A stretch of 36,410 nucleotides of DNA from an uncultured Acetatifactor sp. GTDB lineage: Bacteria; Bacillota; Clostridia; Lachnospirales; Lachnospiraceae. Below the pieces are notes generated by a model. It did not search any database, had not been told where the DNA came from, and saw nothing but the letters and a program-made list of their open reading frames with translations. The position numbers and the translations under genes are program-made. Every line of letters begins with the position of its first letter. Position 1 is the first letter of the stretch. The DNA lies in assembly GCA_910586775.1 (NCBI GenBank), contig CAJUJN010000045.1:1-36410 (forward strand), read 5' to 3'. Of the stretch, positions 24,224 to 32,312 are shown in pieces.

Positions 24224-24592
24224 GTGAGTGATGTAACCATGGAACAAAAACTCCGGCTGGTACAGCAGGTGCGCTCCAGATATCATGAAAATCAGTATGA
24301 TTTGTCTAACAGAGAAAGGATACTGTACGGAAAGACCAGTGCCGGATTTCAGAATGAAGAATCCCTTCGTTATGGAGAGCCTTATTACGACGATACTGTC
24401 CGGCCGGAGGAAACGCCCTTTCCTTTTTTGAAGCTTCGAATGTGGATTGCGCTCTTTCTGGTGACGGTTGTGATCGTTATGGACAGGAACCATATGGAAG
24501 TGGCCGGAATCACCGCAGAGAAAATATTTGAGGTGATTTCGGCCGATTATGAAGAAGTGATTGAAACCTGGGCCGAGGCACTGGTACGATAG
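24224..24592 (+). CDS. Uncharacterised single-TM protein (122 aa)
   Basis: A GTG start at 24224 has GAGGT at 24212-24216, 7 nt upstream. The product has a charged N-terminal region of about 65 residues (MEQKLRLVQQVRSRYHENQYDLSNRERILYG, with several Arg/Tyr), one TM helix (about 71-85, MWIALFLVTVVIVMD) and an acidic amphipathic tail of about 35 residues. No known domain was recognised. By the positive-inside rule, the N terminus is probably cytoplasmic. It diverges from moxR and converges with the HelD gene. It may act with the MoxR cluster, but this is only neighbourhood inference. Confidence 0.7.
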   Translation: MSDVTMEQKLRLVQQVRSRYHENQYDLSNRERILYGKTSAGFQNEESLRYGEPYYDDTVRPEETPFPFLKLRMWIALFLVTVVIVMDRNHMEVAGITAEKIFEVISADYEEVIETWAEALVR

Positions 24593-24676
24593 GTATGATT
24601 CCGTACACAATCAGCTGGTAGAAACGTCCTTCTACAGGCATTCAAAATTCCGTAAGCGGATTGCCTGATAAAGGGA

Positions 24677-27600
24677 TTAAAGTTTCCCGCACAAATATGC
24701 GTATGCATTCAGTATTGTGTCTTTTCTCTTCCCTGCGATGAAGTAGTAATCCAGCTGCTTTTCTCCGTCCGCATGCAGATAAGAGCCATAAGCAGGAATA
24801 TCACAGCAAAACACAGAGGACGATGCCGCGGGAAGAATGCCGTATCCTTTATCAGACAGAAGCAGCGGAAGCGCAATGTTATCTTCGCCGGAGATATATC
24901 GGGCAGTTCCTTTCAGCGGAATTCCGGCTTTGCCGTCCGGTCCTAATGCGTACAGATGCTCTTCTTTGGAAAAATCGAGGAAGAGCCATGTCTGAAAATC
25001 AGTTTTGGACACGGTTTCCAATTGGCGGCATTCTTTTCTGCGTTCTGCCAGAAGCGGCTTTTTGGTTCCGGAGTCCTCGTCTATGGATAGATAACGGATT
25101 GCTCCGGTGGATTTGTCGACCTGCAAAGCAAGCTCATCCGTTGTCAGCTCTACCATACTGCCGGAATCTTTGTACATCCAGAACTTTTCGGTTCTGTCCA
25201 CCGCAATCAAGGGGTGAGCTGCGGAGTCCGGCTGGGCATTTTTGGCGAAGGTTATCCTTATGATGGCGCTTCCTATGGGGCTCAGCTTAAGCGTGCCATA
25301 GCGGCTTTGCAGACACAGCCCATCAGGATGTCTGGTGACCCAGCGGATGGACAGGTCTATTTTGGAATGCCCCATTGGACGCAGTTTTTCGGTGGGCGGG
25401 ATATCGCCGAAGCCGGGAAGTTTGGATTTTGGCTGCGGCGGTTCCGCGTTTGCTCTGGCAGAAGGGGCGGGGTTTGGCTTTGTACTGTATAAAGTTGTCA
25501 GGGAAGATACTTTTGGCTCTTTCGGCAGACCGGAAGCAGACCCCAGGACTGCGCGGGGCCTTGGGCCGCCAGACTGTGGCTTCGGGTCATATGGCTTCGG
25601 GCCAGGCTGTCTTTTTGCAGTGGAGCCTTTTTTTGCAAAAGACTGTGATTGACCAAATGAGTCACGAGATTCATCCGACGAGACACCTGTTCGACCTATC
25701 TGGTCGATTTTTGGGCGGACAGCACTCTGCGATTGACTTATCTGGTCATATTTTTGACCAGAAGATGAAAATCGTTGACTGTTTTGGTCAGCAAATATTA
25801 TATTGTTTTTGATTCTTTCCCTGACAGCCTTTCTCTCCGGTATTGCTGCCTTTTTGCCATTTTCGTCCACAGGAATCTCGTGACGATTTTCAGGAACAGG
25901 ATCCGCAATCAGTCCGGTAAGATTCCCTGTGTGGAGGATGCAGAGTTCATGAAGTGCACGGGTAGCTGCCACATAGAGCAGCTTGGCATGGCCGTCATCC
26001 ACCGGGTACTCTTCTCTTGTAGGGTCCAGAATCAGTACGGCGTCAAATTCCAACCCTTTGGTATACTCTACCGGCAGTACCATGATGCCGTTTCCGAACA
26101 CAGCCGTTTCAAGGTCATTTTCCATAATATCTATATATTGTCTCAGAGCGTTTGCGGCCTGGCCTGCGCTGCGCTGGTTCCGGCAGACCACGGCAATGGT
26201 ATCAAAGCCGCTCTTCTGCCAGTCTCTGCAGATGTCAGCAGCCTTCCGGATGATATCGGAATCATTTCTTTCTGCGCACTGCTCCACTCTCACAGGATTG
26301 CCGTGACGTATGATAGGTTCCACCGGATAGCTGGAAAATCGGCCGTGATGAAGGATTCCTATGGCAAAATCCGAAATTTCGACCGTATTGCGGTAGCTTT
26401 TCTTCAAAATGCCGAAGCTGTCCATTTTGTCCCGCAGCAACAGGGTCCTCAACTCTTCCCAGTCATTCAGGCCGAAGCCGAAGTGAATGTTCTGGGACAC
26501 ATCTCCCATGACGGTATATGTACAGGCTTCGATGCAGAAATGCAGCACGGAATATGCCATCATCCCGTAGTCCTGGGCTTCGTCTATGACAATGTGGTGG
26601 GCTTCGCTGATCACTTCCGTTTCCTTGATCCTTTTGTAGATATAAGCCAGAGCAGCCAGATCATAGACATCAAATTCCTGAGCCGGAATATCCATAACCA
26701 GAGAGCGCTTCCGGGTCTGTCTCTTCAGAAAATCCTGATAAAGCTCGTAGATGGAGCCTTTCCATACCTTGCCGCCGTATCGGCCGCGGTAAGCTTTCAG
26801 AATGGCTTTCCGCTCTGCCTCGGTGTATTTGACACCTTTTCCCAGAAATTCTTCTTTGATTTTAATGATAAGTCGGTCATTGAGCATGTTAATCTTACTC
26901 TGCATGGAAACTTTCGGATTCTGGAGAATATACCGTTCTACTGCTTCCCCATCCACCAGGAGAACCAGGTCGCCGGGATTAACTTTTTTTCCTGCGGTAG
27001 TGTCGTAGACGCCGTTTTTACCGTCTCTGAGCCCCTCCACGAACTGTCCGGGATTCAGATAAACGGACTCCCTCAATATACAGTTCCATTCCAGTTCATC
27101 ACAATATTCCTTCAAATCCGCAAACCAGCCCGATGTTCCCTTGAGACTGTCCCGATTGTCGTTCTGGGCGCTCTTTTTGATGCTGTATTTCTTCTCATCC
27201 CAATCCTCGTACAGCAGCCTGACGAAAAGCTGTTCCATTGTCATCTGGCGGATTCCGTATACATCCAGATCCGGCAGTACGCCGGTGATGTAATTCAGCA
27301 GGATGCGGTTGCTTCCAACGATATAAAAGTCGTCGGGTTTGAAGCGCTCCTGGTAATTGTACAGGATAAAGGATATCCGGTGCATGGCCACTGTGGTCTT
27401 GCCGGAGCCCGCCACACCCTGGACAATGATATTGTGATAGGGTGACTTGCGGATGATGTCATTCTGTTCTTTCTGGATGGTGGCAATGATTTCTCCCAGT
27501 ACAGCCTGCTTGTTTTTAGCCAGATATTTGGTCAGAAGCTCGTCGTTTGCCACTACTTCGCTGTCGTAATAGTCCAGTAGCTTTCCCTTTTCGATTTCGT

Positions 27601-28081
27601 AAGTCCGCTTCAGCTTCAGGTCGATGTGAATTTTCTTATCCCCAGGGGCGAGGTAGCTGCATTTTCCCAGACCGTTTTCGTAGTAGGCATTTGCCACCGG
27701 GGCGCGCCAGTCCACCACCGTCTGATGGGTGGTATCTTTGGATATGCCGCCCTTGCCGATATAGATGCTCTCATCCTTTTCCAACGCTTCGTCATAAAAG
27801 TCAATCCTGCCGAAATAAGGTTTGTTCTGTGCTTTCTCGTTCCATTCCAGCGCCCGCTTCATCTGGTCGTGCAGCGTCATGCTGTTTTCCAGCAGATTGA
27901 TCAATTCCGGGTTGTCATCGTGGAAATGATCCAGCATGTCATCGATTTCTTCCCGCATTCTTGCAACCTGTTCGCCGTATATTTCCAGATTGTTGCGGAT
28001 GATGGCAAGGGTATGCTCCAGAAAATCTTCCTCATCCTGACGGGAAGTGCCATGTACCTGGCTTTTTTCATCTTGATTCAT
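24677..28081 (-). CDS. helD: HelD-family UvrD-like ATPase fused to a GH31 N-terminal-like domain
   Basis: An uninterrupted 1134-residue frame. Residues 1-760 are a HelD protein: an N-terminal coiled coil (about 20-85), Walker A GVAGSGKTT (222-230), Walker B IDEAQD (499-504), motif V YTKGLEFDAV (673-682) and motif VI YVAATRAL (703-710). HelD pulls stalled RNA polymerase off DNA and recycles it. Residues about 761-905 are a Ser/Gln/Pro-rich, probably disordered linker. Residues about 906-1134 look like the galactose-mutarotase-like N-terminal domain of GH31 glycosidases: LYALGPDGKAGIPLKGTARY, then LPLLLSDKGYGILPA, then QLDYYFIAGKRKDTILNAYAYLCGK. No catalytic barrel follows. Normal HelD is about 700-780 residues. 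AAGGAG precedes the ATG. HelD call firm; domain call made by eye. Confidence 0.85.
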   Translation of the reverse strand: MNQDEKSQVHGTSRQDEEDFLEHTLAIIRNNLEIYGEQVARMREEIDDMLDHFHDDNPELINLLENSMTLHDQMKRALEWNEKAQNKPYFGRIDFYDEALEKDESIYIGKGGISKDTTHQTVVDWRAPVANAYYENGLGKCSYLAPGDKKIHIDLKLKRTYEIEKGKLLDYYDSEVVANDELLTKYLAKNKQAVLGEIIATIQKEQNDIIRKSPYHNIIVQGVAGSGKTTVAMHRISFILYNYQERFKPDDFYIVGSNRILLNYITGVLPDLDVYGIRQMTMEQLFVRLLYEDWDEKKYSIKKSAQNDNRDSLKGTSGWFADLKEYCDELEWNCILRESVYLNPGQFVEGLRDGKNGVYDTTAGKKVNPGDLVLLVDGEAVERYILQNPKVSMQSKINMLNDRLIIKIKEEFLGKGVKYTEAERKAILKAYRGRYGGKVWKGSIYELYQDFLKRQTRKRSLVMDIPAQEFDVYDLAALAYIYKRIKETEVISEAHHIVIDEAQDYGMMAYSVLHFCIEACTYTVMGDVSQNIHFGFGLNDWEELRTLLLRDKMDSFGILKKSYRNTVEISDFAIGILHHGRFSSYPVEPIIRHGNPVRVEQCAERNDSDIIRKAADICRDWQKSGFDTIAVVCRNQRSAGQAANALRQYIDIMENDLETAVFGNGIMVLPVEYTKGLEFDAVLILDPTREEYPVDDGHAKLLYVAATRALHELCILHTGNLTGLIADPVPENRHEIPVDENGKKAAIPERKAVRERIKNNIIFADQNSQRFSSSGQKYDQISQSQSAVRPKIDQIGRTGVSSDESRDSFGQSQSFAKKGSTAKRQPGPKPYDPKPQSGGPRPRAVLGSASGLPKEPKVSSLTTLYSTKPNPAPSARANAEPPQPKSKLPGFGDIPPTEKLRPMGHSKIDLSIRWVTRHPDGLCLQSRYGTLKLSPIGSAIIRITFAKNAQPDSAAHPLIAVDRTEKFWMYKDSGSMVELTTDELALQVDKSTGAIRYLSIDEDSGTKKPLLAERRKECRQLETVSKTDFQTWLFLDFSKEEHLYALGPDGKAGIPLKGTARYISGEDNIALPLLLSDKGYGILPAASSSVFCCDIPAYGSYLHADGEKQLDYYFIAGKRKDTILNAYAYLCGKL

Positions 28082-28204
28082 TGGGATCTCCTTCCTTTTT
28101 GGTGTTTTGGGCTTAAAACTCTAATAAAAAGTATACAGAAAAAAGAAAAAAACACTAGACTTTTCTTTTATTATTTGGTAAAGTGTTATATAGAATCGTG
28201 CCTG

Positions 28205-28234
28205 AAAAAAGCTACCGTTTATCGGTAGCTTTTT
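28205..28234. terminator. Bidirectional intrinsic terminator between helD and pyrC
   Basis: GCTACCG (28211-28217) pairs with CGGTAGC (28223-28229) around TTTAT, flanked by A6 on the left and T5 on the right, giving a 12-bp stem overall. On the minus strand it lies after the pyrC stop at 28306 and before the helD leader. Confidence 0.9.
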
Positions 28235-28305
28235 AACGTTATAACATTATGATTCCCTTTTGCCGAAAACCGGCTATATCTGAAATAGGAAAAAAAGAGT
28301 TTGTC

Positions 28306-29580
28306 TCATTCAGAGTCTGAATATACAATTTTTCCGGAAGAAATGGTATATATTACCTTACCGTTGAGAGTCCAGCCGGTGAAAGGCGTGTTGGAGGCTT
28401 TGGATGCGTAATTTCCGGGAATTACTTCTGCGGCCGTGTCGATCAGTATCAGGTCTGCCGGGCCTCCCTCTGCCAGGTATCCTGCATCCAGATGATACAG
28501 TGCGGCCGGATTGGCGCTCATCAGGCGCAGCAGCTGACGCATGGTCAGATACCCTGTCTGTACCAGATAAGTGATGGCCAGAGGAAGCGCCGTCTCCAGT
28601 CCTGTGATTCCGCTTGGCGCTTTTGTGAGCGTCCTTGCTTTTTCTTCTTCCGTATGAGGCGCATGGTCGGTGGCAATGATGTCGATGGTGCCGTCCACCA
28701 GTCCCTGAATGATTGCCAGCCGGTCCGCTTCTTCCCGCAGGGGCGGGTTCATTTTAGCGAAAGAGCCGTATTTAATCACGGCATCCTCTGTGAGGGTGAA
28801 ATGGTGAGGGGTAGCCTCAGCATGGATATTAGCCCCTCTTTTTCTTGCCTGGCGCACAAGTTCTACGGATTCCCGTGCACTGATATGCTGTATATTAATA
28901 TGCGCTCCCGTCTCCAGAGCCAACTGCAGATCACGCTCCACCAAGCATATTTCAGCCTCTCTGGGAGAACCGCTGATGCCGAAATATGCGCTGGCTTTTC
29001 CGCGGTTGATACCGTTTTCCGCAATCAATTCTGGATTTTCTTCATGAAAGCTGATGGGCATGTCCAGTCTGGCCGTGTGTTCCATGGCGCTGCGGACCAG
29101 AGCCTTATCCATCAGCGGAACACCGTCATCCGTAAAGCCGACAGCCCCATGCATCGCCAGCTCTTCCATGGGTGTCAGTTCCTTTCCCTGCATCCCCAGT
29201 GTTACGTTTGCGCAGGTCAGTACATGAATCCCGGTGTTCTTTCCCTTGTCAAGCACATACTGCAGAGTATGGTTATTGTCTATGGGGGGATTCGTATTTC
29301 CCATCATTATGACTGAGGTGAAGCCGCCTTTTGCCGCCGCCTTCGCGCCTGTCAGGATATCCTCCTTGTCCGGGAAGCCGGGGTCCCGGAAATGGACATG
29401 TACATCCACAAGGCCGGGGGCTATCAGAAGGCCTTCCGCGTCAATGACCCGGCAGCTATCGCCAGGTGTTGCAAGCTGTTTTCCGATTTTTTTGATCTTA
29501 TCTGCCTCAATCAGCAGATCGTATTTGCCTTCCAGGCCGGATTTCGGATCTATCATGTATCCATTGCGTATCAGCAGCAT
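28306..29580 (-). CDS. pyrC: Dihydroorotase, class I
   Basis: The 424-residue enzyme closes carbamoyl-aspartate to dihydroorotate in pyrimidine synthesis. It shows the zinc motif His61-x-His63 in VDVHVHFRDPG, GFTSVIMMGNTNP with the substrate-binding Asn, the HISARES and HAEATPHH metal motifs, and the catalytic Asp in IIATDHAPHT. GGAGG lies five bases before the ATG. Other pyr genes are not in the window. A small hairpin and a PAS-domain gene lie upstream, possibly in the same transcript. Confidence 0.96.
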   Translation of the reverse strand: MLLIRNGYMIDPKSGLEGKYDLLIEADKIKKIGKQLATPGDSCRVIDAEGLLIAPGLVDVHVHFRDPGFPDKEDILTGAKAAAKGGFTSVIMMGNTNPPIDNNHTLQYVLDKGKNTGIHVLTCANVTLGMQGKELTPMEELAMHGAVGFTDDGVPLMDKALVRSAMEHTARLDMPISFHEENPELIAENGINRGKASAYFGISGSPREAEICLVERDLQLALETGAHINIQHISARESVELVRQARKRGANIHAEATPHHFTLTEDAVIKYGSFAKMNPPLREEADRLAIIQGLVDGTIDIIATDHAPHTEEEKARTLTKAPSGITGLETALPLAITYLVQTGYLTMRQLLRLMSANPAALYHLDAGYLAEGGPADLILIDTAAEVIPGNYASKASNTPFTGWTLNGKVIYTISSGKIVYSDSE

Positions 29581-29600
29581 GTCTTCCTCCAGTTTTAGCT

Positions 29601-29623
29601 GTCATTTCTGCTTTTGAAATGAC
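29601..29623 (-). promoter_or_regulatory. 8-bp hairpin in the pyrC leader
   Basis: GTCATTTC (29601-29608) and GAAATGAC (29616-29623) pair around a seven-base loop, between the PAS gene stop (29640) and the pyrC ribosome binding site. There is no T run, so it is not a simple terminator; it could stabilise or process the mRNA. Confidence 0.4.
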
Positions 29624-29639
29624 GGAATGTAATGATTAC

Positions 29640-30035
29640 TTAAGGATTGAAATGATACAGGCTGTCAGTCTCCCGGTTTCGATACTCATGCTTTTCGTAA
29701 TAGCCGATCAAAACATTTTCCGTATCCCTCAATGCAACCATGTAGACATCCTTGTTTTCCTTTTCATTGTGAAATGTGTAGATGATATTGTGGGTTTCGC
29801 TTTCACGGAACCAGGACAGAACCTGTTCTATCCGTTCTCCGGATGCAGGGGTGTGACAGTCAAGCAGGCTTCTGCCCAGCAATTCTGCTCCGCCCCATTT
29901 TTTGTAGCGTTCCACTGCAACCGGGTTCATATAGATGATTTCATGCTGCAGATTGCAGACTACCACTGCGCTGCGGTCAGTATCTATGATACTTTTCAGG
30001 TATGGATATAAAGCTGCGTCTGTCATTTTTGTCAT
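29640..30035 (-). CDS. Single PAS-domain protein (131 aa)
   Basis: The whole 131-residue protein fits one PAS fold: an N-terminal helix (LYPYLKSIIDTD), core strands AVVVCNLQHEIIYMNPVAVERY with the conserved NP, then LLGRSLLDCHTPASGERIEQVL and two C-terminal strands (HNIIYTFHNEKENKDVYMVALRD). No kinase, GGDEF or DNA-binding domain is attached. Such stand-alone PAS proteins are found in Lachnospiraceae; the ligand is unknown and the single Cys-His pair does not identify one. AAAGGA lies about ten bases before the ATG. It precedes pyrC on the same strand. Confidence 0.8.
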   Translation of the reverse strand: MTKMTDAALYPYLKSIIDTDRSAVVVCNLQHEIIYMNPVAVERYKKWGGAELLGRSLLDCHTPASGERIEQVLSWFRESETHNIIYTFHNEKENKDVYMVALRDTENVLIGYYEKHEYRNRETDSLYHFNP

Positions 30036-30131
30036 TGTCTTGCCATCCTTTATATAAATTTTGTCATGTGATATACAAAGCCGCTGTCGTGAAAGGGAAG
30101 GTGGTTTTTCATATTTTGAAAATGATTTGCA

Positions 30132-31418
30132 CTAACGGTTTGCCAGTTCAACCGCAATCTCTTCCCAACTGATATCCTTCTGTACCATGAGTACCATCAT
30201 ATGATACAGGAAATCGCTCATCTCGTATTTTACTTCATTGGCATTGGGGTTCTTGGCGGCAATCACAATCTCTGTGGCCTCCTCTCCCAGCTTCTTCAGA
30301 ATCTTGTCCAGCCCCTTGTCGAAGAGATAATTGGTATAGGAGCCTTCCTTCGGATGCACTTTTCTGTCCCGAATGACATCCAGGACTTCTTCCAGAACCT
30401 GGAGGGGATTGGCGGCTTCCTCATAGTCCTTTTTGGTAATCTCATTGAAAAAGCAGCTTCTGGCGCCTGTATGGCAGGCAGCACCCACCTGGGAAACCTT
30501 TGCCAGGATGGTATCCATATCGCAGTCTGCAGTAAGGCTTTTCACGTACTGAAAATGACCGCTGGTCTCCCCCTTCAGCCACAGCTGCCTGCGGCTTCTG
30601 CTGAAATAGGTCATTCTGCCTGTGTGGATTGTCTGTTCGTAGGCCTCCTCATTCATGTACGCCATCATCAGGACTTCCTGTGTCCGGTAGTCCTGTACAA
30701 TCACCGGTACCATGCCGTCCCTGTTTTTCTTAAAATCATTCCACTGATAAGCGGCTTCAAAGGTTTCCACAAGGATTCCGTTTTCTTTGCAGAGACTTTT
30801 TAAAGTTAAGATATCACGGTAATTATCATTGATGGTATTGCCGGTGACACCGCAGACATTGTTGTATGAAAATATCTCTATCAGCTTGTTCAGGGCAATC
30901 TGGTTGACCTGGACATAGAACGGAATGCTGGTCAGATGTTCCGTCTCCCGAATTTGATGGGGATTCATCAGAAGGAGGGAGGAGACATACTGCTCCAGCA
31001 ACTCCTGGTTGGCTGCTATCACATTTGCATTTTCGTAGGAGGCAAGTATTTTATTTCTGCCGAACTTCAGAGATACTTCCTCCGTGATGGCGATATTGCT
31101 CTCCTTCGTGTAATCCAGGACCGCGCGCCTGCATCCGGCATAGAGAAGCTTTTTTACGTCTTCCATCCGCTTTATATTGCCTGCGCCTATGACTTCCATC
31201 TCGGCAGCCGCACAGATTTCCTTTATCATATCCAGGGCTTTCTCGTGCTCCTGGTCACCCTGGGACATATCAAATACGATTAGCCCGTCCGCATTGCTTT
31301 CATTGTACAGGCTGACCAGGCGCAGCGGGTCGGTCTCTACTACGGAGAGGTCATTTAACCGCCGCACTGCGTGACCGTTATATAAATAGATACATGGTAC
31401 GAATTTTTTTACAATCAT
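30132..31418 (-). CDS. hisIE: HisIE with N-terminal degenerate HisF-like barrel
   Basis: The 428-residue protein combines three parts. Residues about 1-215 resemble HisF/HisA: MIVKKFVPCIYLYNGHAVRR, then DPLRLVSLYNESNADGLIVFD, EVIGAGNIKRMEDVKKLLYAG. The catalytic Asp11 position of HisF is Tyr11 here, and the second (CLDV and AIDA elements) is Tyr128 in ASYEN, so the barrel is probably inactive. Residues about 225-325 are HisI (AMP cyclohydrolase), with DCDMDTIL (298-305) and GAACHTGARSCF (312-323). Residues about 335-428 are HisE (pyrophosphohydrolase), with KLGEEATEIVIAAK. It is the last his gene. Bifunctional activity for steps two and three is well supported; the barrel's job is unknown. 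Confidence 0.92.
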   Translation of the reverse strand: MIVKKFVPCIYLYNGHAVRRLNDLSVVETDPLRLVSLYNESNADGLIVFDMSQGDQEHEKALDMIKEICAAAEMEVIGAGNIKRMEDVKKLLYAGCRRAVLDYTKESNIAITEEVSLKFGRNKILASYENANVIAANQELLEQYVSSLLLMNPHQIRETEHLTSIPFYVQVNQIALNKLIEIFSYNNVCGVTGNTINDNYRDILTLKSLCKENGILVETFEAAYQWNDFKKNRDGMVPVIVQDYRTQEVLMMAYMNEEAYEQTIHTGRMTYFSRSRRQLWLKGETSGHFQYVKSLTADCDMDTILAKVSQVGAACHTGARSCFFNEITKKDYEEAANPLQVLEEVLDVIRDRKVHPKEGSYTNYLFDKGLDKILKKLGEEATEIVIAAKNPNANEVKYEMSDFLYHMMVLMVQKDISWEEIAVELANR

Positions 31419-31479
31419 TGGGGTACCTCATTTGTTTTATCTTTCCTATATACTGCACGTGAGAGTATTTATCATTTAT

Positions 31480-31524
31480 TTGTTGTGTTCTGACTTGTTG
31501 TGCTGTGATTTGTTGTGTTCTTTG
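31480..31524. repeat. Imperfect 15-bp tandem repeats between hisB and hisIE
   Basis: Units 31480-31494 (TTGTTGTGTTCTGAC), 31495-31509 (TTGTTGTGCTGTGAT) and 31510-31524 (TTGTTGTGTTCTTTG) form a short array in the 188-bp gap. On the minus strand a 62-codon frame crosses it and encodes QQ-rich repeats, but it overlaps the hisIE start and has no ribosome binding site. Confidence 0.7.
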
Positions 31525-31606
31525 CGGAAGCAGCCCTTTCCACAATTTGTATGTCACCTTCCACACAGTTGAACTGAGGGACCGGAGCCGGATATTTCTG
31601 AAAACA

Positions 31607-32191
31607 TTACAGGCTGCCCTTGGTGCTTAGTACGTCTGTGACCCGCGGCTCCGGGCTTACAGCCATATCCAGAGCCTTGGCAAATGCCTTAAACATGGCT
31701 TCTATCATATGGTGTGTATTCTGGCCGTCCAGCATTTTCAGATGCAGATTCATGCCGGCGCTGTAGGAAACCGCATAGAAAAACTCTCTCACCAGCTCCG
31801 TATCCAGGCCGCCTACCCGTTCTGCCGGAAAATCACATGCGAAATTCAGATAAGGCCTGCCGCACAGGTCCACGGCGCATAAAACCAGAGCGTCATCCAT
31901 TGGGAGTATAAACGAACCGTATCTGCGGATTCCCTTCTTGTCTCCCCAGGCTTTTGCCATGGCCTGGCCCAGTACAATGCCGGTGTCCTCCACAGTGTGA
32001 TGACCGTCCACATACAAATCGCCCTTTACATGACATTTCAGGTCGAAAAAGCCATGTCTGCAAAAACCCTCCAGCATATGGTCAAAGAAACCGATTCCCG
32101 TAGAGATTTCCGAATTGCCGGCTCCGTCCAGATTTATTGTGACGGAAATATCCGTTTCCTTTGTTGTTCTGTTTACCGCCGCACTTCTCAT
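31607..32191 (-). CDS. hisB: Imidazoleglycerol-phosphate dehydratase
   Basis: The 194-residue monofunctional HisB catalyses the seventh step of histidine synthesis. It has the two metal-binding motif regions: GFFDHMLEGFCRHG (about 37-50) and DGHHTVEDTGIVLG (about 62-75), then NTHHMIEAMFKAFAKAL near the C terminus with the paired duplicate motif. Length fits the family (about 195). AAGGAGAAGG lies just before the ATG. It follows hisD and a 32-codon small frame in the operon. Confidence 0.97.
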   Translation of the reverse strand: MRSAAVNRTTKETDISVTINLDGAGNSEISTGIGFFDHMLEGFCRHGFFDLKCHVKGDLYVDGHHTVEDTGIVLGQAMAKAWGDKKGIRRYGSFILPMDDALVLCAVDLCGRPYLNFACDFPAERVGGLDTELVREFFYAVSYSAGMNLHLKMLDGQNTHHMIEAMFKAFAKALDMAVSPEPRVTDVLSTKGSL

Positions 32192-32211
32192 TCCGTCTTT
32201 CCTTCTCCTTG

Positions 32212-32310
32212 TTATTTCAAATCAGTAACCGCCTGTGGTGCCAACGTATGGGATAACGCTTCTTCCAGAGAGGCCATGAATTCGGTTACATATTCGCGAA
32301 AGCCAGGCAC
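32212..32310 (-). CDS. Candidate 32-aa small ORF between hisD and hisB
   Basis: A GTG codon begins two bases after the hisD stop. TTTGAGGA within the hisD end lies about 7 nt upstream. It encodes VPGFREYVTEFMASLEEALS followed by HTLAPQAVTDLK, with a TAA two bases before the hisB ribosome binding site. The tight fit between neighbours is operon-like, and an amphipathic helix is likely. hisC usually occupies this slot and is missing, so a remnant of hisC's 3' end is one possibility, but no clear aminotransferase motif is visible. Confidence 0.4.
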   Translation of the reverse strand: MPGFREYVTEFMASLEEALSHTLAPQAVTDLK

Positions 32311-32312
32311 GT

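Noticed and set aside
25775..27445. A 556-codon open frame on the plus strand
   Set aside because: It is wholly antisense to helD, whose motifs are clear; its length comes from the codon bias of helD and it has no ribosome binding site.
31378..31566. A 62-codon minus-strand frame across the 15-bp repeats
   Set aside because: It overlaps the hisIE start, has no ribosome binding site, and reads as repeat-derived sequence.
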